From Pseudomonadota bacterium (lineage in GTDB: Bacteria > Desulfobacterota > Desulfobulbia > Desulfobulbales > JAGXFP01): DNA of 45,007 nt. Positions 8,873-18,149 of the stretch are shown here, one piece after another (position 1 is the stretch's first letter; each line of letters begins with the position of its first letter). Below the pieces are notes generated by a model. The model worked only from the letters and a program-made list of their open reading frames with translations, was not told where the DNA came from and did no database searches. Where the stretch lies: the NCBI GenBank assembly GCA_018814305.1, contig JAHJAA010000075.1, forward strand, positions 1 to 45,007. Direction: 5' to 3'. A program made the translations under genes and the position numbers.

Positions 8873-8901
8873 ATCATACAAAATCGATCCTGTTTTCACA
8901 A
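8873..8901 (-). promoter_or_regulatory. Sigma-70-like promoter of the type I secretion operon
   Basis: On the minus strand TTGTGA (8896-8901) is separated by 17 bp from TATGAT (8873-8878), giving four of six and five of six consensus bases. It lies about 130 bp before the GTG of the TolC-like gene and after the neighbouring secreted-protein gene, so it would drive tolC, ABC exporter, adaptor and luxR. Predicted by eye only. Confidence 0.55.
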
Positions 8902-8977
8902 CTATTGTATATCGTATTTGAACATCCACAGGAAAAAAATGATGGATTTCCCTCCATCCATAGAGTGTTTTTGAGGC

Positions 8978-9427
8978 TCAGTCATCAAGCTGAGCAACCG
9001 TCCCCATCAAGGCAACGTTCACCACCATTTTCCCGGCCAAACAGCTATACTCGGTTACACTTTCAAATTTTCTATCCTTGGTTATGGTATAGATGTCCAC
9101 AACCGCATTGCCTCCTTCACGCTGGGCCCTGGACTGCAGAGAGATCAAGGCTGAAAGAAAGGCCACATCACAGGCCACCTGGTCGGATTTACCAAGGCCA
9201 TTACTGCGTTTATTGGCCTCAAATTCACCCAGTTTCTTCTGCAGACCTGGATGTTTTTCTCCCTTCATAAAAAGCTTGATCCCCGGTAATAATTTATCCT
9301 TACCCAAAGCACCGTGAATTGCGTTATCCACCGGAAACTGGTGCCATTGGTCTGCGGCCGAGGCTGAACCTGCGCAGAACAGTAAAGAAAAAAGAACGGC
9401 CATGAAAATTTTCGCATCTCTATCCAT
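8978..9427 (-). CDS. Small secreted protein of unknown function
   Basis: The 149-residue protein has a clear signal peptide (MDRDAKIFMAVLFSLLFCAG, cleavage near ASA-AD). The mature part contains LGKSDQVACDVAFLSALISLQSRA, GGNAVVDIYTI and CLAGKMVVNVALMGTVAQL. This pattern resembles a family of small periplasmic proteins often mislabelled 'excinuclease ATPase subunit' in databases; nothing in it resembles UvrA. Two cysteines in the mature part could form a disulfide. The ATG at 9427 has GGAGAG 6 nt upstream, so an in-frame start further upstream at 9487 is not needed. It is flanked by the efflux operon terminator and the type I secretion operon and appears to be a single gene. Function unknown. 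Confidence 0.75.
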   Translation of the reverse strand: MDRDAKIFMAVLFSLLFCAGSASAADQWHQFPVDNAIHGALGKDKLLPGIKLFMKGEKHPGLQKKLGEFEANKRSNGLGKSDQVACDVAFLSALISLQSRAQREGGNAVVDIYTITKDRKFESVTEYSCLAGKMVVNVALMGTVAQLDD

Positions 9428-9564
9428 TGTCAACTCTCCGTTTGGTATTTTACTGACGATCCCCGCAATGAAACCACCCAAACACACACCTACGGGAACA
9501 AAAGGAAAATCTATAATGAAAACCGAATGATGTCAACTAATCAGACACTTTTCTCAGGATACCA

Positions 9565-9593
9565 ATAAAAAAGGCAGACCAATAGGCCTGCCT
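9565..9593 (-). terminator. Rho-independent terminator of the RND efflux operon
   Basis: On the minus strand AGGCAGGCC, loop TATT, GGTCTGCCT form a 9-bp stem with one G-U pair, followed directly by TTTTTTAT. It starts 28 bp after the stop of the DUF2892 gene. This places that gene inside the efflux transcription unit. Confidence 0.88.
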
Positions 9594-9621
9594 CCTTAAA
9601 ACGTCTGTAGCGCACTCTTGG

Positions 9622-9834
9622 TTACTTTTCCGACACCCCTATTTTCTTAAGGATAATTCCCATTGGACAGAATTTCGTTAACCCGAACTGAAAGAGGTTG
9701 GCACCGACAAAGGCAGTGAACCAAAGCCAGTACTTACTCATAAAGATTGGGCTCCCCTCCACTCCAAGGGCAAGACTCAGTAAAATAAAGGTACCGGCAA
9801 CTGTATGGATCCAATCTGTAACAATCATTTTCAT
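9622..9834 (-). CDS. DUF2892 (YgaP-type) small inner-membrane protein
   Basis: The 70-residue protein consists of two hydrophobic segments (about 8-27 and 36-53) ending in FCPMGIILKKIGV. This matches DUF2892 proteins, the membrane part of the E. coli rhodanese YgaP, which often end in C-P-hydrophobic residues. GAGGAA precedes the ATG by 6 nt. It lies 99 bp after the RND pump gene and directly before a strong terminator, so it is the last gene of that operon. In E. coli, YgaP is regulated by the ArsR-family protein YgaV. Finding DUF2892 in an operon headed by a similar regulator supports a sulfur-stress link, which is inference. Confidence 0.85.
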   Translation of the reverse strand: MKMIVTDWIHTVAGTFILLSLALGVEGSPIFMSKYWLWFTAFVGANLFQFGLTKFCPMGIILKKIGVSEK

Positions 9835-9933
9835 AATACGTTCCTCAGGATAAAGGCAAAAAAGTTATCGATGGATACGCTTGGATAAAAACGTATCAGA
9901 AATTTCGCTGGAAGATCTCGTTATTATTGATAT

Positions 9934-12900
9934 TTATCCGGCCACAGCCCGCTGTCGCCGACTGATCAACATATAATAGAGCACCGGTACCGCCATCCGG
10001 CTGATCAGAAGCGACGCGATCTCACCAAACATCAGGGAGATGGCCAGCCCCTGGAAGATGGGATCGGCCAGGATCACCGAGGCGCCGACCACCACCGCAA
10101 GAGCCGTCAACAGCATCGGGCGGAAACGGATAGCCCCGGCTTCAACCACAGCCTCGGCCAGCGGCAGGCCATGACTGATCCTCAGTTCGATAAAATCCAC
10201 CAGGATAATGGAATTCCGAACCACGATCCCGGCCCCGGCCATGAACCCGATCATCGAGGTGGCAGTAAAAAAGGCACCCAGGGCCCAGTGGGCCGGGAGG
10301 ATCCCGATCAGAGAGAAAGGAATGGCCGCCATCACGACCAGCGGCACCCAATAATCCTTGAACCACCCCACCATCAGCATATAAATCAGAATCATCACCG
10401 CGCAGAAAGCCAGTCCGAGATCGCGGAAGACCTCCAGAGTGATATGCCATTCCCCGTCCCACTTGATGGCGGGCTCATTCTCGGTAAAGGGCTGATTGAG
10501 GTTATAGACCTCGATTTTGTTTTCATTGGAACCGAACTGTCGGCCGTCAATCTTAGCAAGTTGTTTATTCATGTCCAAAATGGCGTAAACCGGACTCTCG
10601 ACCGCCCCGGCCACATCGCCGGTCACATAAATCACCGGTTTCAAATTCTTCCGGTAGATCGGCTGCTCCACCGGAACCTCCGAGACCTTTACCAGTTCTC
10701 GTAAAGCAACCAGAGGGCCTCCGGGATTCAGCATGGAACGCATCTGAAGATTCAGGATAGAGTCAATCCGGGCCCGTTGCGCCTTGGGCAATTCAAGAAT
10801 CACCCCAATGGGCTCCTTGTCGTTGGGCTGATGAAAGAGGTCAATGGGCATACCCTTGACGGCCAGGTCAACCGTAGCAGAGATCTCGCCGACCGAAATG
10901 CCATTCAAGGCGGCCTTTTCCCGATCCACGGTGATCACGGTCTTGGTCCGCTCCGTCTCCTGATACCAATCCACATCCACCACCCCAGGCGTTCCGGTAA
11001 AGACCTCCTTCACCCTGGTGGCCAGCTTAACCCGGGCGGCAGCGGTTGGTCCGTAGATCTCTGCCACCAGGGTCTGCAGCACCGGCGGTCCCGGAGGCAC
11101 CTCGGCCACGGCGACCTGGGCGCCATATTTCTCGGCAATGGCCGCCACTGCCGGTCTCACCCGCTTGGCAATGTCGTGACTCTGGGCTTCGCGCTCATCC
11201 TTGGGCAGCAGATTGATCTGGACATCGGCCACATTGGCCCCCTGCCGCATATAATAATGGCGAACCAACCCATTAAAATTATAGGGCGAAGCGGTTCCGG
11301 CATACACCTGATAGTTGACTACCTCGGGCTCCCGACCGACCACCGCCGCCATCTCCCTGGCCACCTGGGCAGTACGCTCAAGGCTCGTCCCTTCCGGCAT
11401 ATTCAGAATGATCTGAAACTCGCTCTTATTGTCAAAGGGCAGCATCTTGACTTTGACCAGCCCCTTATAAACCATACCGCAAGAGCCGAGCAGTAAACTG
11501 ACAATGACCAGAAAAAAGAGCACCCGCCAGAACACACTCGACAACAGCGGTCCCATAATCCGGTGATAGAGCCGGGTAAAAAAATCATCCGGGGCATGAT
11601 CCTGATGGGGATCGAACTCAAGTCCCGGCTCGACCTCAATGGCACACTCGGCAGGGGAACAATGTTTGCGCAAAACCCGGATGGCCGCCCAGGGGGTAAC
11701 GGTGAAAGCGATAACCAACGAAAACATCATCGCCGCCGAAGATCCGATGGGAATCGGCCGCATATACGGTCCCATGAGCCCCCCCACAAAGGCCATGGGC
11801 AAAATGGCGGCAATTACCGCCCAGGTGGCGAGGATGGTCGGATTTCCCACCTCGTCCACCGCTTCCACCGCAATGTTCAACAAGGACCTGCGTTCATTGG
11901 ACGGTAAGCGGAGGTGCCGGACGATGTTTTCCACCACCACAATGGCGTCATCCACCAGGATACCGATGGAAAAAATCAGGGCAAAGAGGGTGATTCGGTT
12001 GAGGGTGTACCCATAAAGATAGAAGAGCAAAAGGGTCAAAGCCAGGGTTGAGGGAATGGCCAAAATAACGATGATCGACTCACGCCACCCCAGGAAGAAG
12101 AGAATCAACAGGGCCACCCCGAATACCGCAATCCCCATATGAAGGAGCAACTCATTGGACTTCTCGGCGGCGGTCTCGCCATAATCACGGGTTACGCTAA
12201 CCTCCACATCATCGGGGATCAGGTTGCCCTTCAAGGCATCAATCTTGGCCAGGATGGTATCCACCACATGGACGGCATTAGCCCCAGGTCGCTTGGCAAC
12301 CGAGAGGGTGACGGCCGGTTCCTCCCCATGCCCCTTGCCCTGCCCAAACAGGACGTAGGTGTCAGGTTCCTGGGGGCCGTCGATGACGGTGGCAACCTCG
12401 TCCAGATAGACCGGTTTGCCACGGGAGACCCCCACCACAACTCGACCGATCTCCTTGGCGGAGGATAAGAATTGCCCGGTCTGCAGGGTGATCTCTTGGT
12501 TTAATGATTGCAGGGTTCCGGAAATGGTCTGGCGATTGGCCTGCTGGAGACTGGGAATAATATCGGCAGCGGTCAAATGACGGCTGGCCAACCGGCTTGA
12601 ATCAAAGTGGATCCTCACCTGGCGGACCGCCCCCCCGATCAACTTGGTCTCAGCCACCTCATGGATATTCTTGATGGCGTCATCGACTTGGGCCGCCAAC
12701 CGACGTAAGGTATAATGGTCATAGGTTTTGCTATGAAAGGTCAAGGCCAGAATCGGCACATCATCGATGGTGTGGGGCTTGACCAAGGGTTGCGAAACCC
12801 CGTCAGGAATACGATCAAAATTGGTGGCCAATTTCTGATTCAGGCGCACAATGGCATTTTCCATGCTCTCGCCCACGTAAAACCGGGCAATCAACAGACT

Positions 12901-13203
12901 CTGACCGGGCATTGAGGTGGAATAGATATATTCGACCCCGGGAATCTCATAGAGCAATTTCTCCATGGGAATGGAAACCCGCTCCTCCACCTCCTTGGCG
13001 GTGGCGCCGGGCATGGCGACCATCACATCGATCATCGGCACCTTGATCTGCGGTTCTTCCTCCCGGGGCAGCATAACCACGGCCATGACCCCAAGCAGGA
13101 GAGAGGCAACGATCCCGATGGCAGTCAGCTTGGAATCCATAAAATAGGCGGCGAGTCGACCGGCAAAACCTCGGTGGTCGTTGGATTTGGCTTGCTTCAT
13201 CAT
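9934..13203 (-). CDS. RND-family efflux transporter inner-membrane pump
   Basis: The 1089-residue protein has the two-fold RND layout: a membrane helix at about 25-45, a large periplasmic loop, helices from about 350, the proton-relay motif [14 protein letters not shown] with Asp418-Asp419, a second periplasmic loop (about 590-900) and a final helix bundle with [19 protein letters not shown]. It resembles AcrB/MdtB-like hydrophobe exporters rather than the metal-specific CusA type, but the substrate cannot be read from the sequence. It starts with tandem ATGs, the first at 13203 overlapping the adaptor stop by 4 bp. A proton-driven trimer with the adaptor and TolC partner encoded just upstream is expected. 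Confidence 0.95.
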   Translation of the reverse strand: MMKQAKSNDHRGFAGRLAAYFMDSKLTAIGIVASLLLGVMAVVMLPREEEPQIKVPMIDVMVAMPGATAKEVEERVSIPMEKLLYEIPGVEYIYSTSMPGQSLLIARFYVGESMENAIVRLNQKLATNFDRIPDGVSQPLVKPHTIDDVPILALTFHSKTYDHYTLRRLAAQVDDAIKNIHEVAETKLIGGAVRQVRIHFDSSRLASRHLTAADIIPSLQQANRQTISGTLQSLNQEITLQTGQFLSSAKEIGRVVVGVSRGKPVYLDEVATVIDGPQEPDTYVLFGQGKGHGEEPAVTLSVAKRPGANAVHVVDTILAKIDALKGNLIPDDVEVSVTRDYGETAAEKSNELLLHMGIAVFGVALLILFFLGWRESIIVILAIPSTLALTLLLFYLYGYTLNRITLFALIFSIGILVDDAIVVVENIVRHLRLPSNERRSLLNIAVEAVDEVGNPTILATWAVIAAILPMAFVGGLMGPYMRPIPIGSSAAMMFSLVIAFTVTPWAAIRVLRKHCSPAECAIEVEPGLEFDPHQDHAPDDFFTRLYHRIMGPLLSSVFWRVLFFLVIVSLLLGSCGMVYKGLVKVKMLPFDNKSEFQIILNMPEGTSLERTAQVAREMAAVVGREPEVVNYQVYAGTASPYNFNGLVRHYYMRQGANVADVQINLLPKDEREAQSHDIAKRVRPAVAAIAEKYGAQVAVAEVPPGPPVLQTLVAEIYGPTAAARVKLATRVKEVFTGTPGVVDVDWYQETERTKTVITVDREKAALNGISVGEISATVDLAVKGMPIDLFHQPNDKEPIGVILELPKAQRARIDSILNLQMRSMLNPGGPLVALRELVKVSEVPVEQPIYRKNLKPVIYVTGDVAGAVESPVYAILDMNKQLAKIDGRQFGSNENKIEVYNLNQPFTENEPAIKWDGEWHITLEVFRDLGLAFCAVMILIYMLMVGWFKDYWVPLVVMAAIPFSLIGILPAHWALGAFFTATSMIGFMAGAGIVVRNSIILVDFIELRISHGLPLAEAVVEAGAIRFRPMLLTALAVVVGASVILADPIFQGLAISLMFGEIASLLISRMAVPVLYYMLISRRQRAVAG

Positions 13204-14234
13204 TGCACGACCCGAATGGGCTGTCCATCAACAAGCCGGTCATTGCCCTGAATAACAACCTGCTCACCGGCTTCAACTCCGGATAGTATTTCAATCTGAT
13301 CGCCAAGTCGCTCCCCGGTACGAACCAGACGCAAATGGGCGACATCGTCCTTTACCACCAGCAACTGTTCCATCTGACCATACTGTCTCACCGCCGCCTG
13401 GGGAACCATCAAGGTTTTCACCGTGGTACCAGGAATAATCAAGCGGACATACTGTCCCGGCCGAAGTGAGGAGATATCGTCCAGTTGAAGCTTCACGGTG
13501 GTGGTCCGCGACTGGGGATCGGCCGAGGGGGCTATTTCGCTCACCATCCCGGTCTTCTCAAATCCGGCTGCATCGACCCGGACCGGCAAACGGTCACCGA
13601 TCTTGATCCTCATGGCCAGGGCCTCCGGAACCGAGGCCACCACCTGCAGTTTCCGGTTATTTTCCAAAACCAGGAGCGGGGCTCCAGGGGTAGCCAGATC
13701 CCCTGCCTGAAAATTCTTGGCAGCAATCACCCCATCATAGGGAGCGGTGATGGTGGTATAGCCAAGCATGGTCTTGGCTTCGTTATAACCAGCTTGGGCC
13801 ACCCGAAAACCATCTTCCATGGATTTCACCGTCTCCGGGGTCGAGGCCTCCTTGGCCAACAGACGCTGTTCCCTTTCCAGATTCCGACGAACCTGCTCAA
13901 GCTGAGCCTCGGCCTGGGCCACCCGGGCATTAATCTCCCCGGCGCTGATCCGAACCAGAACATCGTCAACCTTGACCACCGATCCCACCTCCACCGGCAG
14001 GGATTCAATGGTCCCGGTAACTTTGGTGGCAATGGTCACCCGCTGGATAGCTTCGACGGTCCCAGTCGCCTCATTGAGACTCTGGGTGGTCTGGGCCACA
14101 ACATTGACAATCTTCACCTGGGCCACCGGAAAGGTCACCGGGTGAATCGCCTCTTCTTTCGGTTTGTCCTTGCATCCACCAACGACCAACAACAGACCGG
14201 TGAGGAGAATGAGCATCCGATTATTTCTAATCAT
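13200..14234 (-). CDS. RND efflux periplasmic adaptor lipoprotein
   Basis: The 344-residue protein starts with a lipoprotein signal ending VVGGC at Cys21, so it should be anchored to a membrane by lipid. The order then is a barrel-sandwich half ([18 protein letters not shown]), a short coiled coil (about 98-150), the second half ([20 protein letters not shown]) and beta-barrel and membrane-proximal domains ending in [22 protein letters not shown]. This is the standard membrane-fusion protein of RND pumps. It overlaps the pump gene by 4 bp (ATGA) and follows the tolC-type gene by 76 bp, in one operon. Confidence 0.95.
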   Translation of the reverse strand: MIRNNRMLILLTGLLLVVGGCKDKPKEEAIHPVTFPVAQVKIVNVVAQTTQSLNEATGTVEAIQRVTIATKVTGTIESLPVEVGSVVKVDDVLVRISAGEINARVAQAEAQLEQVRRNLEREQRLLAKEASTPETVKSMEDGFRVAQAGYNEAKTMLGYTTITAPYDGVIAAKNFQAGDLATPGAPLLVLENNRKLQVVASVPEALAMRIKIGDRLPVRVDAAGFEKTGMVSEIAPSADPQSRTTTVKLQLDDISSLRPGQYVRLIIPGTTVKTLMVPQAAVRQYGQMEQLLVVKDDVAHLRLVRTGERLGDQIEILSGVEAGEQVVIQGNDRLVDGQPIRVVQ

Positions 14235-14310
14235 CTTAATAGGTCCTCTTTTCTTTATTCAATGTTAAAAAAGATGCATTTTCAACGGAAGAACTCCGCT
14301 TTCCGGGACT

Positions 14311-15663
14311 CTACTCCCCGCCAGAGGACTCCCCAGAGAATTGCGCAAGCCCCAGAGCCCGTCGAAGATCGGCGATGGCGATACGTTGAGCGGTTTCAGC
14401 CAAGGTGCGTCGCAACAAGGCATCGGTCAAACCATTTTCCACCCCGATCAGATCAGAAGCCAAAATCTCTCCCTCCTTAAAACGGGCGCGATGAATTCTG
14501 GCGCTTTCCCTGGCCTGCTCCACGGTTTTTTCGGTAACGGCCAATCGAGTTTCGGCATCCCTTATGGCAAGTTCCGCCTGCTTCACTTCAAGACCGATAG
14601 CCAACTCAACTTTTCTCCGCTGCTCACGAACCTTGGCCAGCATGGCCTCGGCACCTCGCAAGGCGGCATCGGTATGGTGACCATCAAATAGCGGCAGATT
14701 TAATTGAACTCCGGCCTGCCAAGAGGTCCCGCCCCCTCCTGTCACCGTGCCCTGATCAAGGTCGTATCCGGCATAACCGTCTACCGTTGGATAACGGCCC
14801 CCCCGTGCCATATCAACCCTGGCCTCGGCCGCGCGAATCATGGCATCAATACGCTTCAATTCAGGACGCTGATTAATGGTTCTTTCTGCCGGTATTTCCT
14901 GGTCTTTACATGATTGGTCATCGATCTGGACCACCCCGTCCGCAAGTCCCAAAAGATTAAGAAAAATCTTCCGCGTTACCTCCAAACCATTTTCAGCCTG
15001 ACTCACATTTTCCTGAGACCGGGATTGCTGGACTTCCAGATTCAGTAAATCCGTCTTGAGCAAAACCCCTTCACCATACCGGGCCTTGGCAACAGCCAAA
15101 GAGGCGTCAATGGCTTCGAGCCCAGTCCGATGGGCCGCAACTCCACCCTCCGCCTGAATAATCAGATTAAAAATCCGGACAGCATTAAAAGCCAACTGAT
15201 CTTGAACACTCAATAACGCCATTTGAGAAGCGTATTCCTGGGCCTCGGCCGCTTCAATCCCGGCCTGGTCACGACCGCCGTTATACAATCGATAACTGAG
15301 TTTGACTGCCACATTGAAGTCATCCGTCCGTCCCGGATCATTAAAATCAATGGAGGGACTGAAGGCACCCTGATTCAGGATATTACCAAAGGAATACATG
15401 GGATTATCGGTCTGACCGTATCGTGAAGAAAGCGCCAGATGTGGATAAAAGGCAGCCTTCTGCATGGTAATAGCACTATCTGCCGCATCAATTTTATACT
15501 TTGCTATAGTGCTGTCGGGATTGTTGCGCAGGGTAAACAGAACCGCCTCCCTGGCCGTCCAGACCTCGGGAACGGACAAAGACATACCCTCTTCAGCCAA
15601 TACCGGCTGAATCAAAAAGAATAAAAACACAAGAAACAAGCTTACTCTTAACCCAGCTGTCAT
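14311..15663 (-). CDS. TolC-family outer-membrane efflux protein
   Basis: The protein of 450 residues has a signal peptide (TAGLRVSLFLVFLFFLIQPVLA) and two outer-membrane-factor repeats: AVLFTLRNNPD with FNVAVKLSYRLYNGG, and AMIRAAEARVDMARGGRYPT with VQLNLPLFDGH. It would be the outer-membrane channel for the RND pump. The start chosen is the ATG at 15663, with AGGGTGA about 8 nt upstream; the ATG seven codons earlier (15684) has no ribosome binding site. A long TolC (7257-8741) is used by the separate adhesin exporter; the two are not close paralogues by eye. Confidence 0.92.
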   Translation of the reverse strand: MTAGLRVSLFLVFLFFLIQPVLAEEGMSLSVPEVWTAREAVLFTLRNNPDSTIAKYKIDAADSAITMQKAAFYPHLALSSRYGQTDNPMYSFGNILNQGAFSPSIDFNDPGRTDDFNVAVKLSYRLYNGGRDQAGIEAAEAQEYASQMALLSVQDQLAFNAVRIFNLIIQAEGGVAAHRTGLEAIDASLAVAKARYGEGVLLKTDLLNLEVQQSRSQENVSQAENGLEVTRKIFLNLLGLADGVVQIDDQSCKDQEIPAERTINQRPELKRIDAMIRAAEARVDMARGGRYPTVDGYAGYDLDQGTVTGGGGTSWQAGVQLNLPLFDGHHTDAALRGAEAMLAKVREQRRKVELAIGLEVKQAELAIRDAETRLAVTEKTVEQARESARIHRARFKEGEILASDLIGVENGLTDALLRRTLAETAQRIAIADLRRALGLAQFSGESSGGE

Positions 15664-15849
15664 TGGATGGTCACCCTGCCGCATGGAATATTAATGAATG
15701 AAAACTTTTTACAAGAAGCCACGACAACAACCGCCGCGTTATTAAAATCAGCAAAGATATGCCGATTGACGACTCGAAACACCTCCCCCGGACCATAACC
15801 GGTCCCGAGGCCCTCCCAAAACCGATCCCTCCGAGCTAAAGGCAAACTC

Positions 15850-16134
15850 TTAGGACTGACAGAAAAGCCTGCTCATGGTGGCGATCAACTCCAAAACCCT
15901 GGTGTCGGTGATCCGATTAAATATATAGTTGGCCTCCTTCCGAGAGCCGATAATACCCTGATTCCTCAGAATCGATAAATGCTGCGAAACATTCGCATTG
16001 GTCGTTTTGACCTTATCGCGAATATCCCCCACCGCCATCTCCTTTTCCTGCAACAGGCAAAGGATTTTAAGCCTGAGCGGGTGAGACATGGTCTTCAACA
16101 ATGCCGCCACACTTTCCACATGTTCGTCTTTCAC
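15850..16134 (-). CDS. ArsR-family repressor with SqrR/BigR-type cysteine pair
   Basis: From a GTG at 16134 the protein has 94 residues, normal for ArsR winged-helix repressors. It contains LLKTMSHPLRLKILCLL, the recognition helix region TTNANVSQHLSILRNQGI and the wing SRKEANYIFNRI. Cys26 (KILCLL) and Cys92 (RLFCQS, near the end) are 66 residues apart. This equals the spacing of the reactive cysteines in the persulfide sensors SqrR (Cys41, Cys107) and BigR (Cys42, Cys108), which form a tetrasulfide bridge and release DNA. The metal-site CxC of ArsR or SmtB is absent. GAGGG lies 5 nt before the GTG. An upstream in-frame ATG (16203) is rejected because the promoter lies inside that extension. 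It heads the RND efflux operon and is likely its repressor. Confidence 0.88.
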   Translation of the reverse strand: MKDEHVESVAALLKTMSHPLRLKILCLLQEKEMAVGDIRDKVKTTNANVSQHLSILRNQGIIGSRKEANYIFNRITDTRVLELIATMSRLFCQS

Positions 16135-16162
16135 AGCAACCCTCGTATGTATTTCAGTTTTT

Positions 16163-16191
16163 AATTTAATACCAAAACAGAGCCTTGTAAA
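16163..16191 (-). promoter_or_regulatory. Sigma-70-like promoter of the arsR-efflux operon
   Basis: On the minus strand TTTACA (16186-16191) and TAAATT (16163-16168) are separated by exactly 17 bp. Transcription would start near 16156, about 20 nt before the GTG start of the repressor gene. The position explains why an upstream ATG at 16203 cannot be the start. Confidence 0.55.
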
Positions 16192-16539
16192 GTACTCTTT
16201 CATTTTTTTCGAACTCGTTCTTTACCCACGGCTTCCCCGGGCTTGGACCTACCCTCAGTTTTACGCCAAAACCTGGGTTCATCCCCTTAAAATCCACGAG
16301 CAACGGCTCGGCCCACCAATCCCCCAGCACCAAAGCCAGTACGTTGAGAATAATGAAAATTAAGATGCTTTTGAATTTTACTATTTAACTATCTACTGTT
16401 GTAAAAAGCAAAATTTTTTTAGAAAAATCCCGGGGAACAAAAACATGTCAGCATAAAAAAACAATGATGAAATTACAAGGCGTTAACAACAGCAAAAAAA
16501 ACGGCTAAATCCCCATATCTCGTAGGATACTAAAAGGAC
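16192..16539. other. AT-rich intergenic stretch without recognisable gene
   Basis: About 350 bp between the arsR promoter and the end of the polysaccharide deacetylase gene. It is AT-rich, with a homopolymer of seven T at about 16413-16419 and one of eight A near 16494. No coding frame with a ribosome binding site and no convincing hairpin was seen. Confidence 0.5.
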
Positions 16540-17538
16540 TTAATGCATGATCCGACTGATGGAGACGACCTCAACCCGATGGTCCAAGTCGCCCTGAAAA
16601 GCGGAGATGGCTTTGAGGGTTTCAGGGTGAGGATGACCGATACCAACGGCCCAACCCTGTTTCTCAGCCACGGAAAGAAGCCCGCGCAATTGGCCGGTTA
16701 TCGCACTATGAGTACGCTCGTTGTCCAGGAAAACGTCACGACGTGCGGTTTTGATCCCCATCTCCCGGGCCAGGAGATATCCCACGCTATTCCGCGAGGT
16801 CATACTGTCCAGAAAAAAAAGGGAATGATCATTTACCAACTCCAGGAAGAACTGCATGGCTTGTCGATTCTCGGTAAAAAGGGAACCCATATGATTATTG
16901 ATCCCGAGAGCAAGTGGTAACGCCGCCAGATTTGCAGTAAAGCGCTGACGAATAGTATCACGATCCATCTCGACCCGAATGGTGCCAGGACCTGGATCCC
17001 AACTTGGATCAGCCGTTTGCATCGGGAAATGAAGCAGAATGTCCCGACCCAACCTCCTGGCTCGGGCAGACTGCGTTCCGGTGAAAGGGCCCGAAGGCAA
17101 AAAGGCAAAAGACAGGTTGACCGGTAGGTTAAGAAAATCGTCCCCAATTTTTTTTTGATAGCCCATATCATCAATGACAATGGCCACCAACGGCAGTTCT
17201 TCTTCAAAATCTTGAGGGGATTTCTTGGTCGATACGGAGGGAACAGGATCACCCTTCCCTTCAGTTTTCATCAAGGGACGGCGTTTCAAAGAAGAGGACT
17301 CGATAATGATCGGCGGGGAATGCCCGGTGCCGGGCTCTTCATAGACCGGTGGCGGACGAAGCTCCTTCCCCCCTCCTCCCGCCATCTCCCGTTGCAGGCC
17401 GAAAGGACGAATAAACAGGAGAATAAAAGCGGCGACCCCGGTCACAAGAAGAATCCCCCCAAGGACCAAGAGTGTCAAGAGAGCCTTCTTTTTACTGCGC
17501 CGCGGTAATGCCTTTTTAGTTGTTTTTTTTCTGGCCAT
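16540..17538 (-). CDS. Divergent polysaccharide deacetylase family protein (YibQ/DUF610)
   Basis: The 332-residue protein has a basic N-terminus (MARKKTTKKALPRRSKKKA), one membrane anchor at about 20-43, a proline-rich low-complexity spacer, and from about residue 115 the family domain. That domain shows LPLVAIVIDDMGY, NLSFAFLPSGP, DILLHFPMQ, LGINNHMGSLFTE, FFLDSMTSRNS and VGIGHPHPETL. The family has the NodB barrel fold with altered metal-binding motifs, and its enzymatic activity is not well established. The location would be periplasmic, anchored in the inner membrane. No clear Shine-Dalgarno precedes the ATG. It appears monocistronic. Confidence 0.88.
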   Translation of the reverse strand: MARKKTTKKALPRRSKKKALLTLLVLGGILLVTGVAAFILLFIRPFGLQREMAGGGGKELRPPPVYEEPGTGHSPPIIIESSSLKRRPLMKTEGKGDPVPSVSTKKSPQDFEEELPLVAIVIDDMGYQKKIGDDFLNLPVNLSFAFLPSGPFTGTQSARARRLGRDILLHFPMQTADPSWDPGPGTIRVEMDRDTIRQRFTANLAALPLALGINNHMGSLFTENRQAMQFFLELVNDHSLFFLDSMTSRNSVGYLLAREMGIKTARRDVFLDNERTHSAITGQLRGLLSVAEKQGWAVGIGHPHPETLKAISAFQGDLDHRVEVVSISRIMH

Positions 17539-17906
17539 GAAACTGTGAGGTTACGCAATACCTATAAATCGACCACAATGGCCAATAAAAAATTTCAGGA
17601 AAGGCTGGCTCTTGCCATCCCTTCGAGGCCTTTCATACATTTCCTTCATTCGCTTGATGCGAAGCAGTGAACTGGAGATACTGGAATGATCTTATTCAAG
17701 ACCAGATTCAAAAAAAACTCCAGGGACCGACAGCTACAAAGATTTTCAGTTTATCCCTGGCGGACGATTAGTCAATAGATTTGATCTGACACAGCACTAT
17801 CCCAAAGCAGCTCAACGTAACAACCGGATACGTCTCAGGTTGCTTCCAGTGCGCAACTCTTTTATAGTGTTTGTTTTATCTATTCCTCAACCATAATGGG
17901 TACCCC
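17539..17906. other. Intergenic region without clear gene
   Basis: About 370 bp upstream of the deacetylase gene. Visible structure is limited to a short stem TTCGC-TTGAT-GCGAA near 17650-17664 and a widely spaced inverted pair CCAGGGA (17720-17726) with TCCCTGG (17754-17760). No ORF with translational signals was recognised. Confidence 0.4.
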
Positions 17907-18149
17907 ATGACACTTGTTAAAACCTTTCTGGCCCTCCTTTTATTCTTGTTGTTATTAAGCTCACCTCTCGCTTTAGCTGGTGAAAGTCCATTCGTCAAAC
18001 TTGACCAAACGGGGAAGGAGCTTCCTGATGAGGCACCGGCATGGATCATGGTCGGTGATACCCCCTCATTTTTTACGATTAACCACATATTCCGCCAAAC
18101 CAACCAAGACTTCACGTTCTCTAGAAGGGGAAAAAACACTCAAGGCTGA
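17907..18149 (+). pseudogene. Truncated secreted-protein fragment (resembles N-terminus of DUF1566/Lcl proteins)
   Basis: The frame starts at ATG 17907 with a clear signal peptide (MTLVKTFLALLLFLLLL then ALAGES). It continues FVKLDQTGKELPDEAPAWIMV, a sequence typical for the start of Lcl/DUF1566 domain proteins, where a segment like RDNVTGLIWEVK would follow. Here resemblance stops at about residue 53. The frame then runs antisense into the last 84 bp of the polyprenyl synthase gene and ends at 18149. The simplest reading is a gene remnant whose 3' part was lost by rearrangement. A functional small secreted protein of 80 residues is possible. No strong ribosome binding site is present. Confidence 0.5.

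Noticed and set aside
10777-11496. Plus-strand frame of 239 codons
   Set aside because: It is antisense to the RND pump, which is complete and has all family motifs.
13485-14480. Plus-strand frame of 331 codons
   Set aside because: Its composition (many Gly, His, Asn, no hydrophobic core) and its position over the adaptor gene on the other strand mark it as a shadow.
16135-16203. 23-codon N-terminal extension of the ArsR repressor from an upstream ATG
   Set aside because: The extension contains a well-spaced promoter and lacks a ribosome binding site, while GTG 16134 has GAGGG 5 nt upstream and gives the usual family length.
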